From NCBI RefSeq assembly GCF_030409305.1, contig NZ_JAUFPQ010000010.1, positions 121,662 through 185,661 of the forward strand: a DNA stretch of 64,000 nt, read 5' to 3'. How positions within the stretch are numbered: position 1 is the stretch's first letter; every line of letters starts with the position of its first letter. The notes beneath the pieces were generated by a model that was given only the letters and a program-made list of their open reading frames with translations, was not told the DNA's origin and did no database searches. The DNA comes from Halomonas maura (GTDB taxonomy: Bacteria > Pseudomonadota > Gammaproteobacteria > Pseudomonadales > Halomonadaceae). Shown piece after piece: positions 18,320 through 27,747 of this stretch. Position numbers and translations under genes: made by a program.

Positions 18320-19309
18320 TCACCGGGCGAGCCAGCGCGGCGCACGCGACAGCACCTGGCGCTGCTGCTCCAGTTCGCGGATATGCGTGTCCCAGTAGCC
18401 CGCGTCGGCCAGCCAGGGAAAGGCCCGGGGAAAGGCCGGATCGTCCCAGCGGGCCACCAGCCAGGCACTGTGGCGCAGCAGGCGCAGGGTCCGCAGGGGC
18501 TCCACCAGCGCCAGCTCGCGGCGGTCGAAGTCGCGATGCTGCTCGTAGCCCTCGACCACCTCCGAGAGCTGCATCTGCCGCTCGCCTTCCTCCTGGGCGG
18601 TGAGCAGCATCCACAGATCCTGCACCGCCGGGGCCATCAGGCAGTCGTCGAAGTCGACCAGGGCGAAGTGCTCGTCGCGCCCCAGCATGTTGCCCAGATG
18701 GCAGTCGCCGTGGACGCGCAGGTTCCATGTGGATGGCCAGGCCTGGGCCACCAGGGCGGGACGCAGGGCCTCGGTGACCCGCTGGTAGGCGAGCCGCTGG
18801 CGGCGGTCCAGCCAGCCGCTCGCCAGCACGCCCTCGCAGGCCTCCGCGACCATGGCGTCCAGGTCCATGACCCGACGATGAGCGAAGGGGCGGCGGGCGC
18901 CGACCGCGTGCATGGCGCCGATGACCTCGCCCAGGGCGAACAAGTGGGCCGGGTCTTCCAGTTCCGGCGCCTGGCCCGGCAACTGGGGAAACACCGCGAA
19001 ACGGAACCCCTCGGCGTGGTGGAGGCTGACGCCGGCGGCATCGCGCCAGGGGGCGGCCACCGCCACGCCCGCGGCCTCGAGCTCGGCCAGGAAGTCGTGT
19101 TCTTCCTGGATCTGGGCATCGCTCCAGCGCGCGGGACGGTAGAACTTGACCACCCAGCGGCGCCGCTCGTCGTCGTGCACCAGGTAGACCCGGTTCTCGT
19201 AGCTGTTGAGCGCGAAGGGCTCGCCGGGCAGCCAGAAGCCCAGGGACTCCACCGCCGCCACCACCCGGGCGGGGGCGAGGCGGGCGAAGGGGTGGGTCGC
19301 GTCGTTCAT
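18320..19309 (-). CDS. srkA: SrkA (YihE)-like stress response protein kinase
   Basis: The protein has 329 residues from ATG 19309. It belongs to the aminoglycoside-phosphotransferase-fold kinases of the YihE/SrkA type. N-terminal FALNSYENRVYLVHDDERRRWVVKFYRP (about 33-60) holds the ATP-binding Lys. The catalytic loop is VHGDCHLGNML (about 199-209) and the metal-binding Asp is in FALVDFDDC. In E. coli SrkA, a Ser/Thr kinase, protects against stress-induced death and is linked to the Cpx system; here the role is inferred. dsbA, the usual downstream partner of yihE, is absent. Confidence 0.88.
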   Translation of the reverse strand: MNDATHPFARLAPARVVAAVESLGFWLPGEPFALNSYENRVYLVHDDERRRWVVKFYRPARWSDAQIQEEHDFLAELEAAGVAVAAPWRDAAGVSLHHAEGFRFAVFPQLPGQAPELEDPAHLFALGEVIGAMHAVGARRPFAHRRVMDLDAMVAEACEGVLASGWLDRRQRLAYQRVTEALRPALVAQAWPSTWNLRVHGDCHLGNMLGRDEHFALVDFDDCLMAPAVQDLWMLLTAQEEGERQMQLSEVVEGYEQHRDFDRRELALVEPLRTLRLLRHSAWLVARWDDPAFPRAFPWLADAGYWDTHIRELEQQRQVLSRAPRWLAR

Positions 19310-19460
19310 GGGCACTCCGGTCGGGGCAAAGCCCCATGATAGCAAAACCGCCTGCCCCGCCGCGCCACCGGCCTGGCCATCGGATGCCGGCTGGCCTATG
19401 CTCGAGGATCCATCGGCGGGAGGCCGATGAGCGCTCGATCCCCCGTCGGAGACATTGCCC

Positions 19461-20096
19461 ATGGACGGACTCACCTGGATCACCTATGTCGGCGTGATCG
19501 TCGCACTGATCATCTTCCCCGGCCCGGTCGCCCTGCTCTGTACCAGCCACGGCCTGCGTTTCGGCCGTCGCCGCGCCTCGGCCACCGTGCTGGGTGGCAC
19601 GCTGGCGTCCCTGGTGCTGATGCTGCTGTCGTCGCTGGGGCTCGGCGCCATCCTGGCGGCCTCGGAGACGGCCTTCCACGTCCTGAAGGTGGTGGGCGGG
19701 GCCTATCTGATCCTGCTCGGCGTGCAGGCCTGGCGACGCCCCGGCGGCGAGGCCCTGCTGCCCGCGGCGACGCCCGAGGCCCGTCTCCCGGCCGTCCCCG
19801 TGGCCCGGCTGTTCCGCCAGGGCTTGCTGGTCGGCATCGGCAACCCCAAGGACCTGCTGTTCTTCGCCGCCCTCTTCCCCAACTTCATCGCCGTGGGCGA
19901 GCCCCGGCTCGTCCAGTTCGCCATCCTGGCTGCCACCTGGCTGGTGGTCGATCTCGGCCTGATGTCGCTCTACGCCGCCATGGGGTCGGGGCTGGGCCAG
20001 TGGTTCCGCCACCCGCGGCGCGCCAGGTGCTTCCATCGCGCCACCGGCGGCCTGTTCATGGCCGCCGGCGGCTCACTGATCGCCTCGTCGCCCTGA
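19461..20096 (+). CDS. LysE/RhtB family amino acid exporter
   Basis: The protein has 211 residues, with the start at ATG 19461. About six hydrophobic segments give the LysE fold; the N-terminal signature FPGPVALLCTSHGLRFGRRRA and the mid-protein GIGNPKDLLFFAALFPNF are characteristic. Members export amino acids such as lysine, threonine, homoserine or leucine across the inner membrane. The substrate cannot be assigned. It is divergent from the kinase gene and 32 bp upstream of a GST gene in the same direction. Confidence 0.88.
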   Translation: MDGLTWITYVGVIVALIIFPGPVALLCTSHGLRFGRRRASATVLGGTLASLVLMLLSSLGLGAILAASETAFHVLKVVGGAYLILLGVQAWRRPGGEALLPAATPEARLPAVPVARLFRQGLLVGIGNPKDLLFFAALFPNFIAVGEPRLVQFAILAATWLVVDLGLMSLYAAMGSGLGQWFRHPRRARCFHRATGGLFMAAGGSLIASSP

Positions 20097-20128
20097 AACG
20101 ATCGCTATTCCCTGCGCCGGAGTCCGCC

Positions 20129-20815
20129 ATGTATCGACTGCATATCGCCAACAAGAACTACTCGTCCTGGTCGCTGCGCCCCTGGCTGCTGATGCGCGAG
20201 CTCGAGATCCCCTTCGCGGAGCGGCTGACGCCCTTCGACGCCGGCTCGAGCTGGGCATCGTTCCGGGCCTTCTCTCCCACGGGGAAGGTGCCCTGCCTCA
20301 TCGACGGCGAGCTCGCCGTCTGGGACTCCCTGGCGATCGTGGAATACCTGGCCGAGCGCCACGCCGGCGTCTGGCCGGAGGACAGCGCAGCGCGCGCCTG
20401 GGCCCGTTCGGCCTGCGCCGAGATGCACTCGGGATTCAGCGCATTGAGAGGCGAGTGCCCGATGAACTGTGGCCTGCGGGTACGGGTGACGACACCCTCC
20501 ACCCCGCTGCGCCACGACCTGGCGCGGCTCGAGGAACTCTGGCAACAAGGGCTCGAGGCCTTCGGCGGCCCCTTCCTGGCCGGTGAAGCCTTCAGCGCCG
20601 TGGACGCCTTCTTTGCCCCCGTCGCCTTCCGGGTGCAGGGCTTCGAACTGGCCCTGGGGTCGAGCGCCCGCGACTACGTCGAGCGCCTGCTGGCCCGGCC
20701 GGGCATGCAGGACTGGTATCGCGCCGCCCTGGCCGAGCCCTGGCGGGACGAGCCCCACGAACGCGAGGCCCTGGCCGCCGGCGAGTGGCTGGCGGATCAT
20801 CGCTGTGCGCCCTGA
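20129..20815 (+). CDS. Glutathione S-transferase family protein
   Basis: The protein has 228 residues from ATG 20129. The N-terminal thioredoxin-like domain starts YRLHIANKNYSSWSLRPWLLMRELEIPF; the Ser in NYSSWS is the probable glutathione-activating residue, as in zeta-like and YfcF-like GSTs. The glutathione-binding KVPCLIDGELAVWDSLAIVEYL follows. The C-terminal helical domain is complete (FLAGEAFSAVDAFFAPVAFR). The electrophilic substrate is unknown. Confidence 0.88.
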   Translation: MYRLHIANKNYSSWSLRPWLLMRELEIPFAERLTPFDAGSSWASFRAFSPTGKVPCLIDGELAVWDSLAIVEYLAERHAGVWPEDSAARAWARSACAEMHSGFSALRGECPMNCGLRVRVTTPSTPLRHDLARLEELWQQGLEAFGGPFLAGEAFSAVDAFFAPVAFRVQGFELALGSSARDYVERLLARPGMQDWYRAALAEPWRDEPHEREALAAGEWLADHRCAP

Positions 20816-20839
20816 GCCCTGCTGCGCGGCTCAGGAGAT

Positions 20840-21547
20840 CTAGAGCGGCGTGCGGGCGATGGCCCAGGCCTCGATATCCTCGGCGCCCGCCCGGCGACAG
20901 GCGCGCGCCAGGGCATCCAGGGTCGCGCCGGTGGTCATCACGTCGTCGAGCAGGGCCACCCGCTCGGGCAGGGGCTCGTCGACCCGGAAGGCGCCGCGCA
21001 GGTTGCCCCGTCGCCGGCGACGATCGAGGCCGCGCTGACTCGGCGTGTCACGACGACGCTGCGCCCGGCGCAACGGGATCCCCAGCCGTGCCGACAGTCG
21101 CTCGGCCAGCCAGCGGCCCTGGTCGAAGCCCCGCTGGCGTGCCCGCTGCGGGTGCAGGGGCACCGCCAGCAGGGCCTGGGGCCCCTCTCCCGGCGGTGGC
21201 CGACAGCCCGCCTCCAGCAGCGCCAGCAGCACCGCTCCGGCCCGCGGTGAGGCATGGAACTTGAAGCGCTGCAGCAGTGCCGCCACCTCGTCCTCGTAGC
21301 GCAGGGCTACCCGGCTCCGGTCGAAGGCCGGCGGACGTCGCAGACAGCGTCCGCAGACTCGTCCCTGCGCCTGGCCGGACTGGGGCTCGCCGCAGTGCGG
21401 GCAGGCCGTGCGATTCCAGGGCAGTGCCGCGAAGCAGGCGGCACACCAGGGGCGGCCGCCCTCGCTGTCCGCCAGGCAGAACAGGCAGCGCCCCGGCAGG
21501 ACGAGACGCAACCAGTCGTCAACTTCCCGCCGGCGGAAGGTTGACAT
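20840..21547 (-). CDS. comF: ComF family phosphoribosyltransferase-like protein
   Basis: The protein has 235 residues from ATG 21547. The N-terminus has a zinc-ribbon-like set of Cys ([32 protein letters not shown]). The C-terminal phosphoribosyltransferase fold carries [17 protein letters not shown], the PRPP-binding signature. ComF/GntX proteins are linked to DNA uptake or to growth on extracellular DNA or gluconate; the reaction is unproven. It is divergent from bioB with a 70-bp gap, an arrangement common in gammaproteobacteria. Confidence 0.9.
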   Translation of the reverse strand: MSTFRRREVDDWLRLVLPGRCLFCLADSEGGRPWCAACFAALPWNRTACPHCGEPQSGQAQGRVCGRCLRRPPAFDRSRVALRYEDEVAALLQRFKFHASPRAGAVLLALLEAGCRPPPGEGPQALLAVPLHPQRARQRGFDQGRWLAERLSARLGIPLRRAQRRRDTPSQRGLDRRRRRGNLRGAFRVDEPLPERVALLDDVMTTGATLDALARACRRAGAEDIEAWAIARTPL

Positions 21548-21570
21548 GCCCCACCGTCCCCGTACCCTGT

Positions 21571-21603
21571 CGATCAACCCCGCGATCCGCGACCCGTTGA
21601 CCA
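21571..21603 (+). promoter_or_regulatory. BirA-like operator upstream of bioB
   Basis: The inverted pair CGATCAACC-N15-CGTTGACCA has the 15-bp spacing of BirA boxes (half-site consensus close to TGTmAACC / GGTTkACA). It fills the gap between comF and bioB, ending 14 bp before the bioB ATG. The match is moderate, but the site upstream of bioA is much stronger and has the same layout. Confidence 0.6.
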
Positions 21604-21617
21604 TAAGCGAGCCCGCC

Positions 21618-22715
21618 ATGCCTGCCCAACTCCCCGATACCGCCCCGGATGCCTTGACCCTAGCCGCCCGGCCGGCCATCCGCCATGACTGGAGCCTGGA
21701 GGAGATCGAGGCCCTGTTCGCGCTGCCCTTCAATGACCTGCTGTTTCGTGCCCAGCAGGTTCATCGGGCGCACTTCGATCCCAATGCCGTCCAGGTCTCC
21801 ACGCTGCTGTCGATCAAGACCGGCGCCTGTCCCGAGGACTGCAAGTACTGTCCGCAGTCCGGGCACTACAACACCGGACTCGGCAAGGAGAAGCTGCTCG
21901 AGATCGAGAAGGTGGTGGAGCAGGCCCGCGCCGCCAAGGAGTCCGGCGCCAGCCGCTTCTGCATGGGCGCGGCCTGGAAGAGCCCACGCGAGCGCGACCT
22001 CGAGGTGGTGCTGGAGATGGTCGGCCGGGTCAAGGCCCTGGGACTGGAGACCTGCATGACGCTGGGCATGGTCGACACCGACCAGGCCAGGCGCCTCTCC
22101 GAGGCCGGCCTCGACTACTACAACCACAACCTCGACACCTCGCCGGACTACTACGGCGAGATCATCACCACCCGGAGCTATGCCGACCGCCTGGATACCC
22201 TGGCCAATGTCCGCGAGGCCGGCATGAAGGTCTGCTCCGGCGGCATCCTCGGCATGGGCGAGGCGCCGCGGGACCGGGCCGCCCTGCTCCAGCAGCTGGT
22301 GCGTCTCGAGCCGCATCCGGAGTCCGTGCCCATCAACATGCTGGTCAAGGTGCCCGGCACGCCGCTGGAAGACGTCGAGGACCTCGACCCGCTGGAATTC
22401 ATCCGTGCCATCGCCGTGGCCCGCATCCTGATGCCGAAGAGCCATGTGCGGCTCTCCGCCGGACGCGAGCAGATGTCCGAGTCGACCCAGGCCATGGCCT
22501 TCCTCGCCGGTGCCAACTCCATCTTCTACGGCGATACCCTGCTGACCACCGGCAACCCCCAGGTGGAGCGCGACCGGGCACTGTTCGACAAGCTCGGCCT
22601 GCACCCGGAGCGCCGCGAGACCTGTGCCGACGACGGCCAGGCGGAAGCCGCCCTGGAGGGGGCCATCCAGCGCCAGCGCGGCAGCGAGCTGTTCTACGAC
22701 GCGGCCCAGGCCTGA
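21618..22715 (+). CDS. bioB: Biotin synthase
   Basis: The protein has 365 residues from ATG 21618 ([19 protein letters not shown]). This radical-SAM enzyme inserts sulfur into dethiobiotin. The cluster motif CPEDCKYC (around 68-75) binds the 4Fe-4S cluster. The 2Fe-2S-ligand regions [15 protein letters not shown] and [12 protein letters not shown] and the Arg in HVRLSAGRE are intact. It is the first gene of bioBFHCD, 6 bp before bioF. Confidence 0.97.
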   Translation: MPAQLPDTAPDALTLAARPAIRHDWSLEEIEALFALPFNDLLFRAQQVHRAHFDPNAVQVSTLLSIKTGACPEDCKYCPQSGHYNTGLGKEKLLEIEKVVEQARAAKESGASRFCMGAAWKSPRERDLEVVLEMVGRVKALGLETCMTLGMVDTDQARRLSEAGLDYYNHNLDTSPDYYGEIITTRSYADRLDTLANVREAGMKVCSGGILGMGEAPRDRAALLQQLVRLEPHPESVPINMLVKVPGTPLEDVEDLDPLEFIRAIAVARILMPKSHVRLSAGREQMSESTQAMAFLAGANSIFYGDTLLTTGNPQVERDRALFDKLGLHPERRETCADDGQAEAALEGAIQRQRGSELFYDAAQA

Positions 22716-22721
22716 TCGGCC

Positions 22722-23882
22722 ATGACCGTCAGCGTCGACCCCTGGCAGCGCCGCCTGGCCGAGCGTGCCGAGACACGCCGGGCCGAGGGCCTGTGGCGAC
22801 AGCGGCCCACCCTGGCGGACGATGAGCCGCTCATCGACTTCGCCGGCAACGACTACCTGGGCCTGGCCCGGGACCCGCGCCTGGCCGAGGCCCAGGCGGA
22901 GGGGGCCCGCCGCTTCGGCGCCGGCGCCCGGGCCTCGCACCTGGTCTGCGGCCACCTGACGGTCCACGAGGCCCTGGAACAGCGCCTGGCCGAGCTCACC
23001 GGCCGGCCCCGGGCGCTGCTGTTCTCCACCGGCTACATGGCCAACCTGGGCACCCTCCAGGCCCTCTGCGACCGGCACTGCCGGATCTTTCAGGATCGCC
23101 TCAACCACGCCTCGCTGCTCGACGGGGCCCGGCTCGCCGGCAGCCCCTCGCGGCGCTTCCACCACCGCGACCTCGACGACCTCGCCGCCCTGCTGGCGCG
23201 CGCCCCCGACGAGGCCCCGCGCCTGGTGGTCAGCGACGGCGTCTTCAGCATGGACGGCGACACCGCCGATATCGCCGGCCTCGCCGCCACCTGCCGGCGC
23301 CACCGGGCCTGGCTGATGGTCGACGACGCCCACGGCCTCGGCGTGCTCGGCGAGCATGGCGATGGCTGCGTGGGCCGTGCCCACGGCGTGGACGACGTAC
23401 CGGTGCTGGTCGGCACCCTGGGCAAGGCGCTGGGCACCGCCGGCGCCTTCGTCGCCGGCAGCGAGGCACTGGTCGAGCAGCTGATCCAGTTCGCCCGCCC
23501 CTACGTCTATACCACCGCCCAGCCCCCCGGCGTGGCCGCGGCGACCCTGGCCGCCCTGGACATCCTGGCAAGCGAACCCGAGCACCGTAGTCGGCTTCAG
23601 GAGCGCATTGCCCGCTTCCGCCGCGAGGCGGCGACGCTCGGCCTGCCGCTGGGGGCGTCGACCACCCCCATCCAGCCCGTCGTGCTGGGCGACAGCGAGC
23701 GGGTGATGCGCTGGGCGGCCAGACTGGGCGAGAGCGGCCTGCGGGTCGGCGCCATCCGCGCCCCCACGGTGCCCCAGGGCGAGGCCCGGCTGCGCGTCAC
23801 CCTGAGTGCTGCCCATGGCGACGACGCCCTGGACGCCCTGCTGGAGGCGCTGGCGAGCTGCGCCCGGGAGGAGACGGCATGA
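22722..23882 (+). CDS. bioF: 8-amino-7-oxononanoate synthase
   Basis: The protein has 386 residues. This PLP enzyme condenses pimeloyl-ACP with L-alanine. FAGNDYLGLARDP, GAGASHL-type sequence (GAGARASHLVCG), DDAHGLGVLGEHG and the PLP-Lys region VGTLGKALGTAGAF are visible. It sits between bioB and bioH and overlaps bioH by 4 bp (ATGA), indicating translational coupling. Confidence 0.96.
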   Translation: MTVSVDPWQRRLAERAETRRAEGLWRQRPTLADDEPLIDFAGNDYLGLARDPRLAEAQAEGARRFGAGARASHLVCGHLTVHEALEQRLAELTGRPRALLFSTGYMANLGTLQALCDRHCRIFQDRLNHASLLDGARLAGSPSRRFHHRDLDDLAALLARAPDEAPRLVVSDGVFSMDGDTADIAGLAATCRRHRAWLMVDDAHGLGVLGEHGDGCVGRAHGVDDVPVLVGTLGKALGTAGAFVAGSEALVEQLIQFARPYVYTTAQPPGVAAATLAALDILASEPEHRSRLQERIARFRREAATLGLPLGASTTPIQPVVLGDSERVMRWAARLGESGLRVGAIRAPTVPQGEARLRVTLSAAHGDDALDALLEALASCAREETA

Positions 23883-24613
23883 GCCGCCTGGTGCTGCTCT
23901 CCGGCTGGGGCTGCGACGCCCGCATCTGGCAGGCCCTGGAGGGCCACTGGCCGCCGGGGGTACGGGTGAGCGCCCCCGACTGGCCCGGCTACGGCTCGCA
24001 GCCGGACTGTCAGGAACCGACCTGCCTGGCCGACACGGCCAGGGTCATGGCCGAGGCGCTGCCGGCAGACGCCGTCTGGGTGGGCTGGTCCCTGGGCGGC
24101 CTGCTGGCCGAGGCCCTGCTCGATCACCTGCCGCCCCCCCGCGCCCTGGTGGTCATCGGCATGGGCCCGCGCTTCTGTCACCCGGAGGGCGTCGGCGACG
24201 AGGAACTCGCCACCTTCCGTCGTGCCTTCCGCCGCGATCCCGAGGCCACCCGCGCCCACTTCCTGCGCTGGCAGCTGCGCGGCGAACCGTCGCCCCGGGC
24301 CGCCCATCGCCAGCTGCTGGCGCGGATCGGTCAGGCGCCGGTGGCCGGCCTGACGACCCTGGCCGCCGGCCTCGACCAGCTGGCACGCCTGGACACCGGC
24401 CGGCAACAGGGGGCCGCGCCCTGCTCGGTGTACCGCCTGGCGGGGGAGGCCGACCCGCTGCTCGCCCCCGCGGTGCGCGAGGCCGCCGACTGGCGGCTGG
24501 CCAACGCCGGCCACTGTCCGATGCTCAGCCAGCCCGTGCGCCTGGCGGCGCTGCTGGCCGCCGTCGCCGCCACCCCGGCCGCGCCCCCCATCGCACCGGA
24601 GGCCCTGTCATGA
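23879..24613 (+). CDS. bioH: Pimeloyl-ACP methyl ester esterase
   Basis: The protein has 244 residues with the alpha/beta-hydrolase fold. The nucleophile elbow is GWSLGG (Ser about 70), the acid is Asp in EADPLLAP and the His is in NAGHCPMLSQP. BioH cleaves pimeloyl-ACP methyl ester, releasing the pimeloyl-ACP made under BioC methyl masking. It overlaps bioF and bioC by 4 bp each. Confidence 0.92.
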   Translation: MSRLVLLSGWGCDARIWQALEGHWPPGVRVSAPDWPGYGSQPDCQEPTCLADTARVMAEALPADAVWVGWSLGGLLAEALLDHLPPPRALVVIGMGPRFCHPEGVGDEELATFRRAFRRDPEATRAHFLRWQLRGEPSPRAAHRQLLARIGQAPVAGLTTLAAGLDQLARLDTGRQQGAAPCSVYRLAGEADPLLAPAVREAADWRLANAGHCPMLSQPVRLAALLAAVAATPAAPPIAPEALS

Positions 24614-25413
24614 CCGCCCAGCCGATGCTCGACAAGCAGCGCCCGGACGACCCCGAGTGGCGGGCCCGGGTGGCCCGCGCCTTTTCCCGGGCCGCGCCCC
24701 ATTACCGCGAGCGGGCCCTGGCCCAGCAGGCCATGGGCGAGACCCTGCTCGAGCGCCTGCCGGCCCGTGCCGAGCGAGTGCTGGACCTGGGCTGCGGCCC
24801 CGGGGCGATGACCGCCGACCTGGCCCGGCGCTACGGCGACGCCTGCCGGGTCACCGGCCTGGACCTGGCCCCCGGCATGCTGGACCAGGCCCGCCGGCGC
24901 CACCCCACCGGCATCCGCTGGCTGGTCGGCGACGCCAGCGCCCTGCCGCTGGCCACGGCCAGCCTCGACCTGGTGGTCTCGAACCTGGCGATCCAGTGGT
25001 GCCCGGATCTGGATGCGGTGATGGCCGAGCTGAACCGCGTGCTGCGACCCGGGGGGCGCGCCCTGATCAATACCCTGGGCCCCGGGACCCTGGCCGAGGT
25101 GCACCAGGCCTGGTCGCGGCCGGAACGGCCCGCCGCCCTGCTGGGCTTTCGCGACGCCGGGGCGCATCGCCTGGCTGGCCACCGGGCCGGCTTTCGCGGC
25201 GTGACCCTCGAGGAGCGCACCGAGCGCTTCCACTACCCGGACCTGGCCGCGGTGATGGCCTCCATCAAGGGCGTCGGGGCCCAGGTGGCCCGCCGCGGTT
25301 CGCGGCTGTCGCGGGACGATGTGGCCCGCGCCGCGCGGCGCTTCGAGGCCCTGCGCACCCCGGCGGGCCTGCCCGTCTCCTATCGCCTGCTGACCCTGAC
25401 CCTGGAGCGCTGA
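24610..25413 (+). CDS. bioC: Malonyl-ACP O-methyltransferase
   Basis: The protein has 267 residues from ATG 24610. BioC methylates malonyl-ACP so that fatty acid synthesis can build the pimeloyl chain. Motif I VLDLGCGPGAMTADLA (about 57-72), GLDLAPGMLDQAR, LPLATASLDLVVSNLAIQWC and LRPGGRALINTLGPGTLAEV are typical. Its start overlaps bioH by 4 bp. Confidence 0.95.
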   Translation: MTAQPMLDKQRPDDPEWRARVARAFSRAAPHYRERALAQQAMGETLLERLPARAERVLDLGCGPGAMTADLARRYGDACRVTGLDLAPGMLDQARRRHPTGIRWLVGDASALPLATASLDLVVSNLAIQWCPDLDAVMAELNRVLRPGGRALINTLGPGTLAEVHQAWSRPERPAALLGFRDAGAHRLAGHRAGFRGVTLEERTERFHYPDLAAVMASIKGVGAQVARRGSRLSRDDVARAARRFEALRTPAGLPVSYRLLTLTLER

Positions 25414-25414
25414 G

Positions 25415-26116
25415 ATGGCCGTCTACTTCGTCACCGGCACCGACACCGACGCCGGCAAGACCCTGGTGACCAGTGGCCTGCTGGCCCTGGCCCATCGCGA
25501 GGGCCTCACCACCCTGGGACTCAAGCCGATCGCCTCCGGCTGCGAGTCCACGCCGCAGGGCCTGCGCAACATCGACGCCCTGACGCTGCAGGCACAGAGC
25601 GTGCCCGCCCCGCCCTATGCCACCGTCAACCCCTTCGCCTATGCGCCGGCCATCGCCCCGCACCTGGCCGCCCGGCGGGCCGGCGAGATACCAACCCTCG
25701 ACGCCCTGGTCGAGCGTAGCGCCGAGGCGCTGGCCGAGGCCCGCGACCTGACGCTGATCGAGGGAGCCGGTGGCTGGCGGGTGCCGCTCAATGACGATGA
25801 GGACCTCGCCGGGCTGGCCCGGCGCCTCGAGCTGTCGGTGATCCTGGTGGTGGGCCTGAGGCTCGGCTGCCTGAGTCATGCCCGGCTCACCGCCGAGGCG
25901 GTGCGTGCCGACGGCCTGGCGCTGGCCGGCTGGGTGGGCAACCTCATCGACCCCGGCTTCGCCGAGGACGCGGCCCTCTACCGGGACAACCTGGCCACCC
26001 TGGAGCGCTGCCTGGCGGCCCCCTGCCTCGGCGTGGTGCCACGGCTCGATGCCGAGACGCCGGACGCCCGGGCGCGGGCCGCGGCGCATCACCTGCGGCT
26101 ACCCGATCACAATTGA
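25415..26116 (+). CDS. bioD: Dethiobiotin synthetase
   Basis: The protein has 233 residues. The P-loop GTDTDAGKTLVTSGLL (about 8-23) and KPIASGCE are diagnostic of this ATP-dependent carboxylase, which closes the ureido ring of dethiobiotin. LIEGAGGWRVPLNDDE and the C-terminal LGVVPRLD are present. It begins 1 bp after the bioC stop and is the last gene of the tight bioBFHCD unit. Its stop codon overlaps the -35 box of the tRNA promoter. Confidence 0.95.
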   Translation: MAVYFVTGTDTDAGKTLVTSGLLALAHREGLTTLGLKPIASGCESTPQGLRNIDALTLQAQSVPAPPYATVNPFAYAPAIAPHLAARRAGEIPTLDALVERSAEALAEARDLTLIEGAGGWRVPLNDDEDLAGLARRLELSVILVVGLRLGCLSHARLTAEAVRADGLALAGWVGNLIDPGFAEDAALYRDNLATLERCLAAPCLGVVPRLDAETPDARARAAAHHLRLPDHN

Positions 26117-26140
26117 CTTGGCACCGGGCGTCCGTACAAT
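26113..26140 (+). promoter_or_regulatory. Promoter of the tRNA-Leu gene
   Basis: TTGACT at 26113-26118 and TACAAT at 26135-26140 are 16 bp apart. Expected transcription start is about 15 bp before the tRNA. The -35 box overlaps the bioD stop codon. Confidence 0.75.
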
Positions 26141-26161
26141 GTTGACGCCTGCCTAGCCCGT

Positions 26162-26246
<85 letters not shown>

Positions 26247-26360
26247 TCATCTCTGCTCCCGTGGTATCCGGGAATCGCCCCGGCCGCTCCTCCTTATCGC
26301 CCGGAGCATGCTCCTGCATGCCGTCGTGCCCGTACCGGCCCGAACCGCTGGCCGCGCCCA

Positions 26361-26393
26361 TGGTCAACCCCTTCATCGACACCGGGTTTACAT
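26361..26393. promoter_or_regulatory. BirA operator upstream of bioA
   Basis: TGGTCAACC-N15-GGTTTACAT is a near-perfect BirA box: read on the other strand it is ATGTAAACC-N15-GGTTGACCA. BirA with biotinoyl-AMP represses bio genes in E. coli through such a site. It is 83 bp upstream of the bioA ATG. birA itself is not in the window. Confidence 0.85.
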
Positions 26394-26475
26394 GTAAGGT
26401 AGGGAGCCAATCGGCGGTCGCCCCGCCGGCTCGGGCACCCGCCCGTCCACCGTCCGCTTGCGCCCAGGAGGCCCG

Positions 26476-27747
26476 ATGCCATCCCCCGTCTGGCACCCCT
26501 ATGCCCACCTCAAGACCCAGTCTCCCGCCCCCAAGGTGGTCGGCGGCGAGGGCCCCCGCTTCACCCTGGAGGGCGGCGAGTCGCTGCTCGACGCCACCTG
26601 CTCCTGGTGGTGCATGATCCACGGCTACCGCCACCCGCGACTGGTCGAGGCCATCCAGCGCCAGGCCGACGAACTCTGCCACGTGATGCTCGGGGGGCTG
26701 ACCCACGACCCCGCCGACCGCCTGGCCCGGGAACTCGTGCGCATCTCGCCCGAGGGACTGAACCATGTCTTCTTCTCCGACAGCGGCTCGGTGGGCATGG
26801 AAGTGGCCATGAAGATGGCCGTGCAGTACCACTACCTGCGCGGCAAGCCGGCCAAGCATCGCATGCTGACGCTGATGAAGGCGTACCACGGCGATACCGC
26901 CGGCTGCATGGCGGTGTGCGATCCGGAAGAAGGCATGCACTCGCTGTTCGCCGGCTTCCTGCCCCAGCATCACTTCGCTCCCGCCCCCACCGCCTCCTTC
27001 GAGGCCAGCGAGGCCGAGGTGCAGGCCGACCTCGACGCCCTGCGCCAGGTGCTCGAGGCCCATCACCAGGAAATCGGCGCGCTGTTGATGGAGCCGCTGC
27101 TGCAGGCCGCCGGCGGGCTCAACATGACCTCGCCCCATTACCTGCGCGGCGCCCGGGCGCTGTGCGAGGAATTCGACGTGCTGCTGGTGTTCGACGAGGT
27201 AGCCACCGGCTTCGGCCGCACCGGGCGGCTGTTCGCCGCCGACCATGCCGACGTGACCCCCGACATCATGGTGCTCTCCAAGGGCCTCACCGGTGGCTAC
27301 CTGGGCCACGCCGCGACCCTGGCCACCGACCGGGTCCATGACGCCTTCATCGGCGACAGCGAACTGCATGCCTTCATGCACGGCCCCACCTTCATGGGCA
27401 ACCCGCTGGCCTGTCGGGTGGCCCTCGAGAGTCTGGCGGTCTTCGAGGAGGACGACTACCTGGGCCGCATCCAGACCCTCAATGGCGTGCTGTGCGAGGA
27501 GCTGCGCGACGACGCGGCGCTTGCCGACCATCCGGCGGTCGCCGACGTGCGCGTGCTCGGCGCCACCGCGGTGATCGAGGTCCACGACGCCACGAGTCTC
27601 GAGGGTGCGGCCGCCTTCGCCAGGCAGCGAGGCGTCTGGCTGCGCCCCTTCGGCCGCTGGCTCTATACCATGCCGGCCTATATCACCGACGAGGACGACA
27701 TGCGCCGCATCACCGGGGCGATGAAGGACTGGTTCCTGTCGGCCTAG
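26476..27747 (+). CDS. bioA: Adenosylmethionine-8-amino-7-oxononanoate aminotransferase
   Basis: The protein has 423 residues from ATG 26476, with CAGGAG upstream. This class III PLP aminotransferase makes 7,8-diaminopelargonate with SAM as amino donor. Family features: VWHPYAHL near the N-terminus, CSWWCMIHGYRHP, SDSGSVGMEVAMKMA, YHGDTAGCMAVCDP, FDEVATGFGRTG, the PLP-Lys in LSKGLTGGYL and HGPTFMGNPLAC. It is separated from bioBFHCD by the tRNA and has its own operator. Its stop codon shares the palindrome CTAG with the convergent hydrolase stop. Confidence 0.96.
   Translation: MPSPVWHPYAHLKTQSPAPKVVGGEGPRFTLEGGESLLDATCSWWCMIHGYRHPRLVEAIQRQADELCHVMLGGLTHDPADRLARELVRISPEGLNHVFFSDSGSVGMEVAMKMAVQYHYLRGKPAKHRMLTLMKAYHGDTAGCMAVCDPEEGMHSLFAGFLPQHHFAPAPTASFEASEAEVQADLDALRQVLEAHHQEIGALLMEPLLQAAGGLNMTSPHYLRGARALCEEFDVLLVFDEVATGFGRTGRLFAADHADVTPDIMVLSKGLTGGYLGHAATLATDRVHDAFIGDSELHAFMHGPTFMGNPLACRVALESLAVFEEDDYLGRIQTLNGVLCEELRDDAALADHPAVADVRVLGATAVIEVHDATSLEGAAAFARQRGVWLRPFGRWLYTMPAYITDEDDMRRITGAMKDWFLSA

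Noticed and set aside
27744..27747. Overlap of bioA and hydrolase stop codons as a functional element
   Set aside because: Both stops share the palindrome CTAG by simple convergence; no further structure is seen.
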